Positions 27,292 to 36,528 of a DNA stretch of 49,731 nucleotides are shown here, one piece after another (positions within the stretch are counted from its first letter, which is position 1; each line of letters begins with the position of its first letter). Made by a program: the position numbers and the translations under genes. The DNA is from Nocardia donostiensis. GTDB taxonomy: Bacteria > Actinomycetota > Actinomycetes > Mycobacteriales > Mycobacteriaceae. The notes under the pieces were generated by a model that was not told the origin of the DNA, made no database searches, and was given only the letters and a program-made list of their open reading frames with translations. The DNA lies in assembly GCF_002081715.1 (NCBI RefSeq), contig NZ_MUKP01000036.1:1-49731 (forward strand), given 5' to 3'.

Positions 27292-28533
27292 GTGGCTGCT
27301 ATCCAGACCTCAGAATCCGACACCGGCCCGGACGCCGGGCGGCTTTCGGCCATATCCAGCGCAGGCAGCGTCGCGGCACTGAGCGAGGCGGAGTTCGCCG
27401 CGCAGGTGCGCGAATGGCTGGCCGAGAATCTGAACGGTGAATTCCGGGACCTGCGCGGGCTCGGTGGCCCGGGGCGCGAACACGAGGCGTTCGACGAGCG
27501 CTTGGCCTGGGATCGGCATCTGGCGGCCGCGGGATGGACCTGCCTCGGCTGGCCGGTCGAATACGGTGGGCGAGCGGCGAGTGTGCGTCAGCAGATCATC
27601 TTCCATGAGGAATACGCCAAGGCGAACGCGCCGGCGCGGGTTTCGCATGTGGGCGAAGAACTGCTCGGGCCCACCGTGCTGGCCTTCGGCACCCAGGAAC
27701 AGAAGGAACGGTTCCTGCCCGGTATCCGCAACGTCACCGAACTCTGGTGCCAGGGCTATTCCGAGCCCGGCGCCGGCTCCGACCTGGCCGCCATCACCAC
27801 CTCCGCCCGCCGCGACGGCGATGAATGGTCGATCAACGGCCAGAAGATCTGGACCTCCCTCGCCCATGTCGCCGACTGGTGCTTCGTCGTCGCCCGCACC
27901 GAACGTGGCTCGAGCAGACATAAGGGCCTGTCCTATCTGCTGGTGCCTATGCGCCAGCCCGGTATCGAGGTGCGCCCGATCGTGCAGCTCACCGGCACCG
28001 CCGAATTCAACGAGGTGTTCTTCGACGACGCCCGCACCGAAGCGGGCCTCGTCGTCGGCGACCCCGGCGACGGCTGGCGGATCGCGATGGGCACGCTCAC
28101 CTTCGAACGCGGTATCTCCACTCTCGGCCAGCAGATCCGGTTCGCCCGCGAACTGGCCGGAGTGGAAGAACTCGCCCGCCGCACGGGAGCCATCGACGAC
28201 CCGCTGCTCGCCGACCGCATCGACGAGGCCTGGATCGGGTTGCGCGTGCTGCGCGCCCACGCCATCCGCACCATGGAAGGCACCGGCGCCGACGACGGCG
28301 GCCAGGCCTCGGTGGCGAAACTGCTGTGGGCGAACTGGCATCGCGACCTCGGCGATCTCGCCATGGCGGTGCGCGGGGCGACCGGACTCGTCGCCGAAGA
28401 CGGCGACCTCGACGAATGGCAGCGGCTGTATCTGTTCACCCGCGCCGACACCATCTACGGAGGTTCGAACGAAGTGCAGCGCAACATCATCTCCGAGCGT
28501 GTGCTCGGCTTGCCGCGTGAGGCTCGGCCGTGA
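27292..28533 (+). CDS. fadE30: Acyl-CoA dehydrogenase FadE30 homologue
   Basis: A 413-residue dehydrogenase, GTG start, with no ribosome site and only six bases after a -10-like box, so probably a leaderless message. The first 40 residues (VAAIQTSESDTG...) are a variable extension; the conserved part starts at VREWLAENLNGEF and continues DLRGLGGPGREHEAFDERLAW, SEPGAGSDLAAITTSA, GQKIWTSLAHVADW and ADTIYGGSNEVQRNIISERVLGLPRE. It matches Rv3560c FadE30, which acts on a HIP-derived CoA ester. It overlaps ipdF (GTGA) and is KstR2-controlled. Confidence 0.9.
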   Translation: MAAIQTSESDTGPDAGRLSAISSAGSVAALSEAEFAAQVREWLAENLNGEFRDLRGLGGPGREHEAFDERLAWDRHLAAAGWTCLGWPVEYGGRAASVRQQIIFHEEYAKANAPARVSHVGEELLGPTVLAFGTQEQKERFLPGIRNVTELWCQGYSEPGAGSDLAAITTSARRDGDEWSINGQKIWTSLAHVADWCFVVARTERGSSRHKGLSYLLVPMRQPGIEVRPIVQLTGTAEFNEVFFDDARTEAGLVVGDPGDGWRIAMGTLTFERGISTLGQQIRFARELAGVEELARRTGAIDDPLLADRIDEAWIGLRVLRAHAIRTMEGTGADDGGQASVAKLLWANWHRDLGDLAMAVRGATGLVAEDGDLDEWQRLYLFTRADTIYGGSNEVQRNIISERVLGLPREARP

Positions 28534-29402
28534 GCGCCGGGCACGGAGGAGGCAGCTTGCGTAACCACGGAGTGCCCCGCGAAGGCCGCGAAGACACGGC
28601 CGTGAGCGCCGGGCCGCTGTCGGTGGCGCCCGCGCAGATTCCCGGCCATGGCCTGCTGACGGGGCGCACCGCCGTCGTCACAGCTGCGGCAGGTACCGGA
28701 ATCGGCTCCGCGACCGCGCGTAGGCTGCTTGCCGAAGGCGCCGAGGTGGTTGTCTCGGACTGGCACGAACGACGTCTCGAGGAAACCCGCGCCGAGCTGA
28801 CCAGCGAATTCCCCGATCGCAAAGTCGCGGCCATCGCCTGTGACGTATGCAGCACCGAACAGGTGGACGAACTGGTTCGCGGCGCGGCGGCCGCGCTGGG
28901 CAAGGTCGACATTTTCGTCAACAATGCCGGCCTCGGCGGCGAGACCCCGGTCGTCGATATGACCGACGAACAGTGGAACCGCGTCCTCGACGTCACCCTC
29001 AACGGCACCTTCCGCTGTACCCGCGCCGCGCTCAACTATTTCCGCGAGGCGCAGCACGGCGGCGTTATCGTCAACAACGCCAGCGTGCTCGGCTGGCGCG
29101 CCCAGTACGGCCAAGCCCACTACGCCGCCGCCAAGGCAGGTGTGATGGCGTTGACCCGGTGCAGCGCCGTCGAGGCCGCGGAACTGGGGGTGCGCATCAA
29201 CGCGGTCGCGCCCAGCATTGCCAGGCACGCCTTCTTGGACAAGGTGAGTTCCACCGAACTGCTCGACCGGTTGTCCGAGGGGGAAGCGTTCGGCCGGGCC
29301 GCCGAACCGTGGGAGGTTGCGGCCACCATCGCCATGCTGGCCAGCGACTACACCACCTATTTGACCGGCGAGGTTGTGTCGATCAGCAGCCAGCGCGCCT
29401 GA
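28530..29402 (+). CDS. ipdF: SDR dehydrogenase IpdF homologue
   Basis: A 290-residue short-chain dehydrogenase. TAAAGTGIGSATARRL is the cofactor loop, NNAGLGG the strand-4 motif, and Ser/Tyr/Lys of NNASVLGWRAQYGQAHYAAAK the catalytic set; the ending TTYLTGEVVSIS is normal. Order fadE30-ipdF corresponds to Rv3560c-Rv3559c, so the likely reaction is oxidation/reduction of the C-5 oxygen of HIP-CoA. The start at 28530 overlaps the fadE30 stop; a second in-frame GTG at 28602 sits within an exact copy of the same 18 bases and is an alternative start. Confidence 0.87.
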   Translation: MSAGHGGGSLRNHGVPREGREDTAVSAGPLSVAPAQIPGHGLLTGRTAVVTAAAGTGIGSATARRLLAEGAEVVVSDWHERRLEETRAELTSEFPDRKVAAIACDVCSTEQVDELVRGAAAALGKVDIFVNNAGLGGETPVVDMTDEQWNRVLDVTLNGTFRCTRAALNYFREAQHGGVIVNNASVLGWRAQYGQAHYAAAKAGVMALTRCSAVEAAELGVRINAVAPSIARHAFLDKVSSTELLDRLSEGEAFGRAAEPWEVAATIAMLASDYTTYLTGEVVSISSQRA

Positions 29403-29498
29403 GCTGAGCAACCTCGGTAGAAAAGCCGGGTTTACGTCGGCGCCGGTGTGCCATCCTGAGAGTAGGCGGGGTCCCACTCCCCTAAGGGGTGATGGCCG

Positions 29499-30227
29499 AT
29501 GGGGCTGGAGCACCGGCAAGACGACGAACAATTCGAGTTGGAGCTGGTTCGCGAGGTCGTATTGTCCCGGCGGCGGCAGGACAGCATGGTGCTGGCGGCG
29601 CTGGCGTTCGGCGCGGAACTGCTCGGAATTTCCAGTGAACAAGCGATCGCGGCGCAGGCCGTGCGCATACTCGGCAGGCATGCGGTCGAGGAAAGCGATA
29701 TCGCCCGCGATCCGCGCGGCGCGTTGCGCGCCGACCTGCAGCACGACCGGGAACGGATGCGCCGCATCGGCCACAGCCGCGACCATGCGGCCGCGGAAGC
29801 CGACGAACGCCGCACCCGCCAACTCGAACTGCTCTTCGAGGTGCGCTCCGATCTGCTCGATCTGGTGCGGCGCTGCCGCGAATACCGGTTCGACCGGCTC
29901 ACCTTCGCCGATCAGATCGCCAAGGGTCTGTGCGCCGCCGCGGACAAACTCGTCAGCGGTGCGGATATGGACACCTTCCGGGCCTGGCAGCGCGGGATGG
30001 TCCTCGGGTTGACCGAGGTACCGCGCCCATCAGGTCCGCCCCGGGTGCTGGCGACGGTGGACGCGGGTCCGGGTCGTGACCCGTTGACCGTCGAATGGGA
30101 TTCCTGCGAACGCCGCCTCGCCCTGGTTACCCGGATGATGCGGGCCGGTGTTTCTCCGGTGCTTATCTGCGAGAGATTGCTGGCGGATCTGTCCACCGCG
30201 TCACCCTTGCGTTATTCGCGGCGATGA
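29499..30227 (+). CDS. Unknown 242-residue protein between ipdF and kstR2
   Basis: Starts MGLEHRQDDEQFELELVREVV at ATG 29499, with AAGGGG upstream. The protein is mostly helical and charged: long R/E/D-rich stretches such as HDRERMRRIGHSRDHAAAEADERRTRQLELLFEVRSDLL (coiled-coil-like, residues about 81-115) followed by an amphipathic region and the tail LRYSRR. No signal peptide, membrane helix or catalytic motif is visible. It has normal GC-rich codon use and stands between KstR2-regulated genes without its own operator. I do not recognise the family. Confidence 0.7.
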   Translation: MGLEHRQDDEQFELELVREVVLSRRRQDSMVLAALAFGAELLGISSEQAIAAQAVRILGRHAVEESDIARDPRGALRADLQHDRERMRRIGHSRDHAAAEADERRTRQLELLFEVRSDLLDLVRRCREYRFDRLTFADQIAKGLCAAADKLVSGADMDTFRAWQRGMVLGLTEVPRPSGPPRVLATVDAGPGRDPLTVEWDSCERRLALVTRMMRAGVSPVLICERLLADLSTASPLRYSRR

Positions 30228-30248
30228 GCCGTTCTCGGTCCACCATTG

Positions 30249-30268
30249 AACCAAGCAAATGCTTGGTT
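30249..30268. promoter_or_regulatory. KstR2 operator at the kstR2 promoter
   Basis: A 20-base palindrome aaccaagcaaatgcttggtt, symmetric except at the two centre positions. It contains a near match to ANCAAGNNCTTGNT (one fixed base differs). A -10-like TATCAT at 30269-30274 follows, with the GTG start of kstR2 seven bases later. It supports autoregulation, as known for KstR2. Confidence 0.85.
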
Positions 30269-30281
30269 GTATCATGGCCGG

Positions 30282-30893
30282 GTGCCCGCACCAGATCCCT
30301 CGAAATCAGCACGGCGTAACGAACTGCTCGCCTTGGCAGCCGAACTGTTCGCCGAGCGGGGACTGCGCGCCACCACCGTGCGCGATATCGCCGATGCGGC
30401 CGGAATCCTGTCCGGAAGTCTCTACCATCATTTCGACTCCAAGGAGTCGATGGTCGACGAAATCCTGCGCAGCTTCCTGGACGAACTGTTCGCCAGATAC
30501 CGCGAGATCGCCGCAGCCGGCTCGAGCTCCCGCGCCACTTTGGAAGAAGTGGTCCGCGCCTCCTACGAGGCGTTCGACCGTTCGCATGCGGCGGTCGCGA
30601 TCTACCAGGCCGAATCCAAACGGCTACGCGGCTCCGAACGGTTCGCCTACATCGACGACTACAACCAGGAATTCCGCGAGCTCTTGCGGCAGGTACTGAC
30701 CAACGGTATCCGCGACGGCAGCTTCCGCCCGGAGCTCGATATCGACATGGCGTACCGGTTCCTGCGCGACACTGTCTGGGTGGCGGTGCGGTGGTATCAG
30801 CCAGGAGGCGGCCAGATCACCGTGGACACCCTCGCCAAGCAATACCTCACCATCGTGCTCGATGGGCTGACCGTGCCCGGCCACACCACGTAG
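30282..30893 (+). CDS. kstR2: TetR-family repressor KstR2
   Basis: A 203-residue regulator from GTG 30282 (VPAPDPSKSARRNELLALAAELFAERG in two parts). The DNA-binding part TTVRDIADAAGILSGSLYHHFDSKE is nearly the same as that of M. tuberculosis KstR2; the C-terminal DTVWVAVRWYQPGG and KQYLTIVLDGL also match. KstR2 represses the HIP catabolic genes and is released by HIP-CoA. A TTG at 30246, 12 codons earlier, lies inside the operator and is rejected. Ten bases separate it from fadA6. Confidence 0.93.
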   Translation: MPAPDPSKSARRNELLALAAELFAERGLRATTVRDIADAAGILSGSLYHHFDSKESMVDEILRSFLDELFARYREIAAAGSSSRATLEEVVRASYEAFDRSHAAVAIYQAESKRLRGSERFAYIDDYNQEFRELLRQVLTNGIRDGSFRPELDIDMAYRFLRDTVWVAVRWYQPGGGQITVDTLAKQYLTIVLDGLTVPGHTT

Positions 30894-30903
30894 GAGAACT
30901 TTC

Positions 30904-32094
30904 ATGGCTTCATCCGCTGCGTCCCGTCGCCCTTACGCCCCGCTGCGCGAGGCATATGTCGTCGACGCCGTGCGCACCCCGGTCGGCAAGCGCGGCGGCG
31001 CGCTCGCGGACGTACATCCGGCAGACCTCGGTGCGGCCGCACTGCGCGGCCTGCTCGACCGGCAGCCGATCGACCCGGCGCAGGTGGACGACGTCATCGT
31101 CGGCTGTGTCGACAACATCGGTCCGCAGGCGGGCAATATCGGCCGCACCGCCTGGCTGACAGCCGGTTACCCGGAGGAAGTTCCCGGCGTCACCGTGGAC
31201 CGGCAGTGCGGTTCCAGCCAGCAGGCGATCAACTTCGGCGCCCAAGCCATCATGAGCGGCACCGCCGAAGTGATCGTGGCAGGCGGTGTGCAGAACATGA
31301 GCGCCATCCCGATCTCCGCGGCCATGCTCGCAGGTAAGGAATACGGTTTCGATTCCCCGTTCGTCGGGGCGCAAGGCTGGGATCACCGCTACGGAACCGG
31401 CGAGGTCTCCCAGTTCAAGGGCGCGCAACTGATCGCCGAAAAGTGGGGCATCAGCCGCGAGGACATGGAGCGCTGGGCGCTGCGCAGCCACGAACGCGCC
31501 CGCAACGCGATCAAAGAAGGCCGCTTCGACAACGAGATCGTCCCGGTCGGCGATTTCTGGATCGACCAGGGCCCGCGCGAAACCACCCTGGAGAAGATGG
31601 CCGGGCTCAAACCGCTCGCCGAAGGCAGCCCGCTGACCGCCGCCGTCGCTTCCCAGATCTCCGACGGCGCCAGCGCCACCCTGCTCGCCTCCGACTGGGC
31701 TGTCCAGGAATACGGTCTGAAACCACGCGCTCGCATCATCCACGTCAGCGCCCGCGGCGCCGACCCCATCTACATGCTCACCGCCCCCATCCCCGCCACC
31801 AAGTGGGCGCTGGACAAGGCCGGACTGACCATCGACGATATCGACGTCATCGAAATCAACGAAGCCTTCGCCTCCGTGGTCCTGGCCTGGTTGAAGGAAA
31901 CCGGCGCCGACCCCGACCGCGTCAACGTCAACGGCGGCGCCATCGCTCTCGGCCACCCCCTCGGCGCCACCGGCGCGAAACTGTTCGCCACCCTGCTCAA
32001 CGAACTCGAACGCATCAACGGCCGCTACGGCCTGCTCACCATCTGCGAGGGCGGCGGCACCGCCAACGCCACCATCATCGAACGCCTCAGCTGA
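30904..32094 (+). CDS. fadA6: Thiolase FadA6
   Basis: A 396-residue thiolase. Nucleophile Cys102 lies in DRQCGSSQQA, the NEAF segment is in EINEAFASV, and the His and second Cys are in GGAIALGHPLGATGA and ICEGGGTAN. In C/D-ring degradation FadA6 performs a thiolytic cleavage of the ring-opened keto-acyl-CoA. ATG 30904 has AGGAG nearby (aggagaactttcatg). It follows kstR2 as Rv3556c follows Rv3557c, and a terminator comes 16 bases after its stop. Confidence 0.93.
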   Translation: MASSAASRRPYAPLREAYVVDAVRTPVGKRGGALADVHPADLGAAALRGLLDRQPIDPAQVDDVIVGCVDNIGPQAGNIGRTAWLTAGYPEEVPGVTVDRQCGSSQQAINFGAQAIMSGTAEVIVAGGVQNMSAIPISAAMLAGKEYGFDSPFVGAQGWDHRYGTGEVSQFKGAQLIAEKWGISREDMERWALRSHERARNAIKEGRFDNEIVPVGDFWIDQGPRETTLEKMAGLKPLAEGSPLTAAVASQISDGASATLLASDWAVQEYGLKPRARIIHVSARGADPIYMLTAPIPATKWALDKAGLTIDDIDVIEINEAFASVVLAWLKETGADPDRVNVNGGAIALGHPLGATGAKLFATLLNELERINGRYGLLTICEGGGTANATIIERLS

Positions 32095-32109
32095 TACCGA
32101 ATGGTGCAG

Positions 32110-32136
32110 AAGGCCCCTCTGTATCGGAGGGGCCTT
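32110..32136 (+). terminator. Terminator of the kstR2-fadA6 transcript
   Basis: Arms AAGGCCCCTC and GAGGGGCCTT with a seven-base loop, shortly past the fadA6 stop. A closely similar hairpin occurs at 38437-38462. Confidence 0.88.
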
Positions 32137-32174
32137 CGCCTATGTAGTCGGACGGGGCACAGTGGCCGAGTCGG

Positions 32175-33092
32175 TCAGGGCTCTAGCACGTAGCGACCGC
32201 GCGTCCCGCCTTTGGCCACGGCCCGGTGGGCGTCAGCTGCCTGGGTCAACGGCATGACAGCATGAACTCGAGTCGGCAACCGGCCGGACGCGGCGTGGGC
32301 GAGCAGCTGCCCCAATCGAGGACCATCCGACTGCGTCACCAGGACGTTCACCGTGATCCCTCGCTCGGCCGCGGGCACTATATTGGGCCGGACGCTGACG
32401 AAGGCTCCGCCGTCGCGAACCGGAGTCAAGCCCCACACCTGCTGCGATGTGGTGTCGACGACCGCGTCCCAGCCCGGTTCGGCCTCCATGGCGAAGTCGG
32501 CGCCGAGACCGCGGACGAACTGCTCGTCCGCGGCTCGGGCCAGACCGGTCACCTGCCAGCCGCGGTCGGGTGCGAGAGTGGCCACGTTGGCCCCGATCGC
32601 ACCCGCTGCACCGGTCACCAGCAGACGGTTGCCGTCGGCGGGCGCGTCGCCGAGCAGATCGACGATCTGTGCCGCACCCAAGCCGCTGAGCGGCACTGTC
32701 GATGCCGCGACCAGATCGAGCTCGTCGGGCACTACGGCGACGTCGGCGGCGGGCACGACGAGCTGTTCGGCATAGGTACCGAAGTCGCGGTCGAAACCGA
32801 GGACGACACCGGCCACCCGAGTGCCGACAGTCAGGTCCACGCCCGGACCGGCGGCGAGCACGGTACCGGCGAAGTCCCAGCCCAGGCCGGTGCGCTCAGG
32901 CTGGTTGATCATGCCGAGCTCATGGAAGAAGCCGCCAACGACTCCGAGGTCGGTGGGGTTGACCGGCGCGGCCGCGACCGCGACACGGACCTCGCCGGGG
33001 CCTGGCTCGGCGAGGGGGATATCGATGATCTCGATCGAGTCGGGTCCGCTCGGTGTGCGGACGACGGCGGCCCGGAAGGTGGGTGTGCTCAT
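32175..33092 (-). CDS. Quinone-oxidoreductase-like MDR reductase
   Basis: A 305-residue medium-chain reductase starting MSTPTFRAAVVR, with GGAGG and six bases before ATG 33092. The N-terminal GroES-like domain (PGEVRVAVAAAPVNPTDLG, GWDFAGTVLAAG) and the Rossmann part (LLVTGAAGAIGANVATLA) are complete. The Cys/His catalytic zinc site is absent, so it is of the zinc-independent, NADPH-dependent quinone reductase type. It is the gene behind one of two SARP-type promoters and probably belongs to a redox-stress regulon with the hemerythrin gene. Confidence 0.88.
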   Translation of the reverse strand: MSTPTFRAAVVRTPSGPDSIEIIDIPLAEPGPGEVRVAVAAAPVNPTDLGVVGGFFHELGMINQPERTGLGWDFAGTVLAAGPGVDLTVGTRVAGVVLGFDRDFGTYAEQLVVPAADVAVVPDELDLVAASTVPLSGLGAAQIVDLLGDAPADGNRLLVTGAAGAIGANVATLAPDRGWQVTGLARAADEQFVRGLGADFAMEAEPGWDAVVDTTSQQVWGLTPVRDGGAFVSVRPNIVPAAERGITVNVLVTQSDGPRLGQLLAHAASGRLPTRVHAVMPLTQAADAHRAVAKGGTRGRYVLEP

Positions 33093-33123
33093 GTTTCGCT
33101 CCTCCATCAGTTCGGTTCTGATG

Positions 33124-33175
33124 GGCTAGAGACTGCTCCCGGCGTTTTGGAAGGTACTTGGAGCCGAACCGGAAC
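33124..33175 (-). promoter_or_regulatory. SARP-type promoter of the reductase gene
   Basis: Read on the minus strand: GTTCCGGTTCG, GCTCCAAGTAC and CTTCCAAAACG, three direct repeats on an 11-bp period (33143-33175), then CGGGAGCAGTCTCTAGCC (33124-33141). Eleven-base periodic heptamers are the binding pattern of SARP activators. The block lies about 30 bases before the reductase start and is shared in order and spacing with the one at 36529-36580. Confidence 0.8.
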
Positions 33176-33216
33176 GCTGGAAGCGGCGAGCTGAGGCACC
33201 CGACGCCGAACTTGTT

Positions 33217-36200
33217 TCAGCGTTGCCGCGGGGGCGAAACATGGACGCCCACAGCGCGATCGGCGTGTGTCCGGGCGTCGGCGGACCAATGGGGGGCGTT
33301 CCACTGGTCGGCGATGACGGCGGCCCGGGCGAAGTGGGCGGCGGCCTCGTCGCCGCGGCCGAGGAACAGGGCGAGTTCGCCGAGCGTGTGGGCGACCGGG
33401 CGCAGGGCCAGCGACACGCTCTCCGCGCCCGCCGGGGGACCATCACGGTGCGGAAGCAGGTTCGCGTAGATCTGCTCGGCAGCGTCGCGGTCGTTCGAGG
33501 CGACGGCCGCCATCGCTCGCAGGCTGGTCAGGAAGGTGAAGAAGAAGTCGGGCCGGATCGGGCTCGGTGGGGTGCGGGCCCGGTGTGCCTCGTCGCCGCG
33601 GCCTGCGGCGTGGAGGGCGAGCGTGAGCAGGTCGGTGACCATCGGGCCGAGCGCCTGGTGGAAAGCGCGCACGTCGTCCACGTGGTCGCCGAGCGTGCCG
33701 TCGTTGATCCAGATCGCTGCCAGCGCGAGGCGGAGGAAGCCGGCGGCGTGCACCGATCCGGCGCGTTCCATGCGTTCGGTGGCCTCGACGTAGAGGCGCT
33801 CGGCGGCGGCGAACCGTCCCTCGATGAGCACCAGCGTCGCCAGCGCGATCTCGGCGGCGCCGATCGCTTCCGGCATCCGGTAGGCGCGGGCGAGATCGAG
33901 CGCCTCCCCGGTCACGCGGCGCATGGTCGCCGGGTCGTTGGCCGTGGCGGCGTTCGCGGCCTGGTTGAGCAGCCCTGTCATGCGGTAGACGGGCAGGTCG
34001 TGTTCGACGCCGATCTCCACCAGCTCACGGGAGTACTCCTCCCGCCCGGACTCGCGTGCGAGGACCAGCAGCGCCGCGGCCCGGAAGTGGGGCGAGGTGG
34101 TGAGGTCGAGCGCTTCCCGCGCGGCCGCCATGACCGTCGGATCGTCCTCGCCCATCAGCTCATGGGCATACGCGATGAGGAGGTGGGACCGCACGTCGGG
34201 GGCGAGATCGGTCCGCTCGAGCAGACGGTTGAGGCGGTCGACGATGGGGTGGTCGACCGTGCCGTAGGTGCGGGCCTGCCAGGGGGTGGGTTCGGTCCAG
34301 GCGGTGAACGCGGCGATCATCAGGTCCTCGCGCCTGATCGACTCGGCGTACTCCACGGCCTGCTCGCGCGTGTGCCTGGCCGCGGCGAATGCCCCGGCTC
34401 TGACCTGCGCGCGCAGCAGCCTGCCGAGCAGGCCGACGCGCTCGTCCGGGTCGCTGGAGTTGGTGACGGCGTCGGTGAGCAGCGCGGCCGCCACGTCGTG
34501 GGCATAGCGCGCCTCGGCCAGCTCGGCGGCCCGCACGCAGTAGCCGACGGCCTTCGGCGATCCCGCTCGCGCATAGTGGTGGGCGAGTGCCGCGACGTCG
34601 CCGGAGCCCTCCAGGGCCGCGGCGATTCGCGCGTGCATCCTGGTGATCCGCACCCGGCTGACATCGGTCATCAACGTGTCCCTGACCAGCGTGTGAACGA
34701 ACCGAACACGCCCGGGCCCCGGCTCGTCGAGCAATCCGGCAATGACGCCCGCGTCCAGCGCGTCCAGCACGCCGTCCTCGTCGGTGTCAGCGGCCCGCAT
34801 GAGCACCTCCACCAAGCTTTCCCTGCCCGCCACCGCCGCCAGCCGCAGGACGGACACTCCGCTCTCTGGCAGCCTTGCGAACCGGCGCCGCAGCACGTCC
34901 CGTACGCCTTCGGGGACCTCGGAGAGCGCGATCAACGCACCCTCGCCGTTGAGCAGCCGCGCGGTCTCCCGCACATAGAACGGATTGCCGCCGGTCCGCT
35001 CGGCGATCCCGGTCACGGTCGAGTCGTCGGCCTCGCACTCGGCGCGTACGAGCTCCGCGACGGCGTCACGGTCGAGTCCGGGCAGGTCAAGTCGGAGGGG
35101 CGCGGTGCGGGCGAGTGCCGCGAGTGTTGCGGTGAGGCGCTCGCTCTCTTCCGCGCGGTACGCCGCGACGATCAGGATCGGGGCCCGCGTGTCGACGCCG
35201 CCGCCGAGCAGTTCCAGCGTGGCGGCGTCCGCCCCGTGCAGGTCGTCCAGAACGACGGCGACCGGACGGTCGGCGGCGGTCGCCGCGAGCCAGGACCACA
35301 CGGCTTGCCGCAGCCGGAAACGTCCGGCCGCCGCGTCACCGTTCACCGTCACGGAGTCCGAGAGCAGCGGTGACAGGTCGTCGGCGAACTCCCCCGGCGG
35401 AACGCTCTCGGCGACCGTCCGCAGGACCTCGACCCATGCCCATGCGGGTGGCGCGCTGTCCACATCGGGACAGCGCCCGGCGGCCACAAGCCACCCCTGC
35501 TGTCCGAGCCGCGCACCGAGCTGCTCGAGCAGCATCGATTTGCCGAGCCCCGCCTCCCCGGTGACGAGCGCGACGCGCACCCCATCACGAACGGCCTCCT
35601 CGGCAGCTGCCACCATCGCCGCCAGCTCACTCTCCCGGCCCACGAACGTTGTCGTGCCAGGCTTTTCGGTTGGAGGTGGCGGCGCGGTTGCCTCGGCTCG
35701 GGGTATGTCCGCTGGGGGCGGGGGGACGGCCGCGCGGAGGACGTCCGTGCGTTGGGTGAGGATCGCCTCTTCCAGAGCCATCAGGTCCGGTCCGGGGTCC
35801 AAGCCCAGTTCGTCGGCGAAGGTGGCGCGGGCGTGGCGGAGCGCGGCCAGGGAGTCGGCCTGACGGCCGCTGCTCCACAGCGCGAGGGCGTGCAGGCGCC
35901 AGCCTTCCTCGCGCAGGGGATGGTCGCGGGTAAGGCTCTCCGTATCGGGCACCACCGTCGCGGGGTGGCCGAGCCGCAGCCCCGCCGCGATGTGCAGTTC
36001 GCGGGCGACCAGGCGTAGCTCGTCGAGCCGGGCGGTCTCGGCGACGACCCACGGCTCATCGGCGACCTCGGCGAACGCGGGCCCCCGCCACAGCGCCAGC
36101 GCCTCGGCCAGCCGGCCGCGAGCGTCACGCGGATCGGCGAGCGTGCGGGCCTCGTCGAGCAGCTCCTCGAAACGCCATGCGTCCACCGCTCCCCGCGGCA

Positions 36201-36492
36201 GCCGCAATGCGTAGCCGGGCGACGCGCTCACCAGCATGCGAGCCGGCGCCCGTGGCGGGCGGCCAGGTTCCAGCAGGCGGCGCAGGTTGGATACGTACGC
36301 CTGCAACGACGCCAGGGCACGCGACGGCGGTTCGCCGCGCCACAGGTCCTCGACCATCCGGTCGACCGGCACAACCTGTCCGCGCGCGGCCACCAGCAGA
36401 GCCAGCACGCCGCGCTGCCGCGGTCCACCGAGGGGAAGGGCTTCGCCGCCTGCCTCGGCCGCGAACGAGCCCAATACCCGGATGAAGACCAT
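33217..36492 (-). CDS. SARP/AfsR-type transcriptional regulator with ATPase and TPR-like domains
   Basis: A 1091-residue regulator from ATG 36492. Residues 1-100 hold the OmpR-like winged helix (LALLVAARGQVVPVDRMVEDLW, LQAYVSNLRRLLEP) and about 100-245 the bacterial transcriptional-activation (BTAD) domain: together a SARP unit. Residues 285-420 form an AAA/STAND ATPase, with Walker A GEAGLGKS (312-319) and Walker B VAVVLDDLH. About 600 to the end is helical-repeat (TPR-like). This is an AfsR-type single-chain regulator. Two likely target promoters flank it (33124-33175 and 36529-36580), the second overlapping its own upstream region. The signal it senses is unknown. Confidence 0.92.
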   Translation of the reverse strand: MVFIRVLGSFAAEAGGEALPLGGPRQRGVLALLVAARGQVVPVDRMVEDLWRGEPPSRALASLQAYVSNLRRLLEPGRPPRAPARMLVSASPGYALRLPRGAVDAWRFEELLDEARTLADPRDARGRLAEALALWRGPAFAEVADEPWVVAETARLDELRLVARELHIAAGLRLGHPATVVPDTESLTRDHPLREEGWRLHALALWSSGRQADSLAALRHARATFADELGLDPGPDLMALEEAILTQRTDVLRAAVPPPPADIPRAEATAPPPPTEKPGTTTFVGRESELAAMVAAAEEAVRDGVRVALVTGEAGLGKSMLLEQLGARLGQQGWLVAAGRCPDVDSAPPAWAWVEVLRTVAESVPPGEFADDLSPLLSDSVTVNGDAAAGRFRLRQAVWSWLAATAADRPVAVVLDDLHGADAATLELLGGGVDTRAPILIVAAYRAEESERLTATLAALARTAPLRLDLPGLDRDAVAELVRAECEADDSTVTGIAERTGGNPFYVRETARLLNGEGALIALSEVPEGVRDVLRRRFARLPESGVSVLRLAAVAGRESLVEVLMRAADTDEDGVLDALDAGVIAGLLDEPGPGRVRFVHTLVRDTLMTDVSRVRITRMHARIAAALEGSGDVAALAHHYARAGSPKAVGYCVRAAELAEARYAHDVAAALLTDAVTNSSDPDERVGLLGRLLRAQVRAGAFAAARHTREQAVEYAESIRREDLMIAAFTAWTEPTPWQARTYGTVDHPIVDRLNRLLERTDLAPDVRSHLLIAYAHELMGEDDPTVMAAAREALDLTTSPHFRAAALLVLARESGREEYSRELVEIGVEHDLPVYRMTGLLNQAANAATANDPATMRRVTGEALDLARAYRMPEAIGAAEIALATLVLIEGRFAAAERLYVEATERMERAGSVHAAGFLRLALAAIWINDGTLGDHVDDVRAFHQALGPMVTDLLTLALHAAGRGDEAHRARTPPSPIRPDFFFTFLTSLRAMAAVASNDRDAAEQIYANLLPHRDGPPAGAESVSLALRPVAHTLGELALFLGRGDEAAAHFARAAVIADQWNAPHWSADARTHADRAVGVHVSPPRQR

Positions 36493-36528
36493 GACGTGGC
36501 AATCGTACGCGCGTGGCTGCGTCCGAAC

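Noticed and set aside
30246..30281. TTG start for kstR2 twelve codons upstream
   Set aside because: It lies within the KstR2 operator and ahead of the -10-like box, so it would not be transcribed.
33223..35373. 716-residue plus-strand ORF opposite the SARP gene
   Set aside because: Antisense shadow of the large regulator, low complexity, no start signal.
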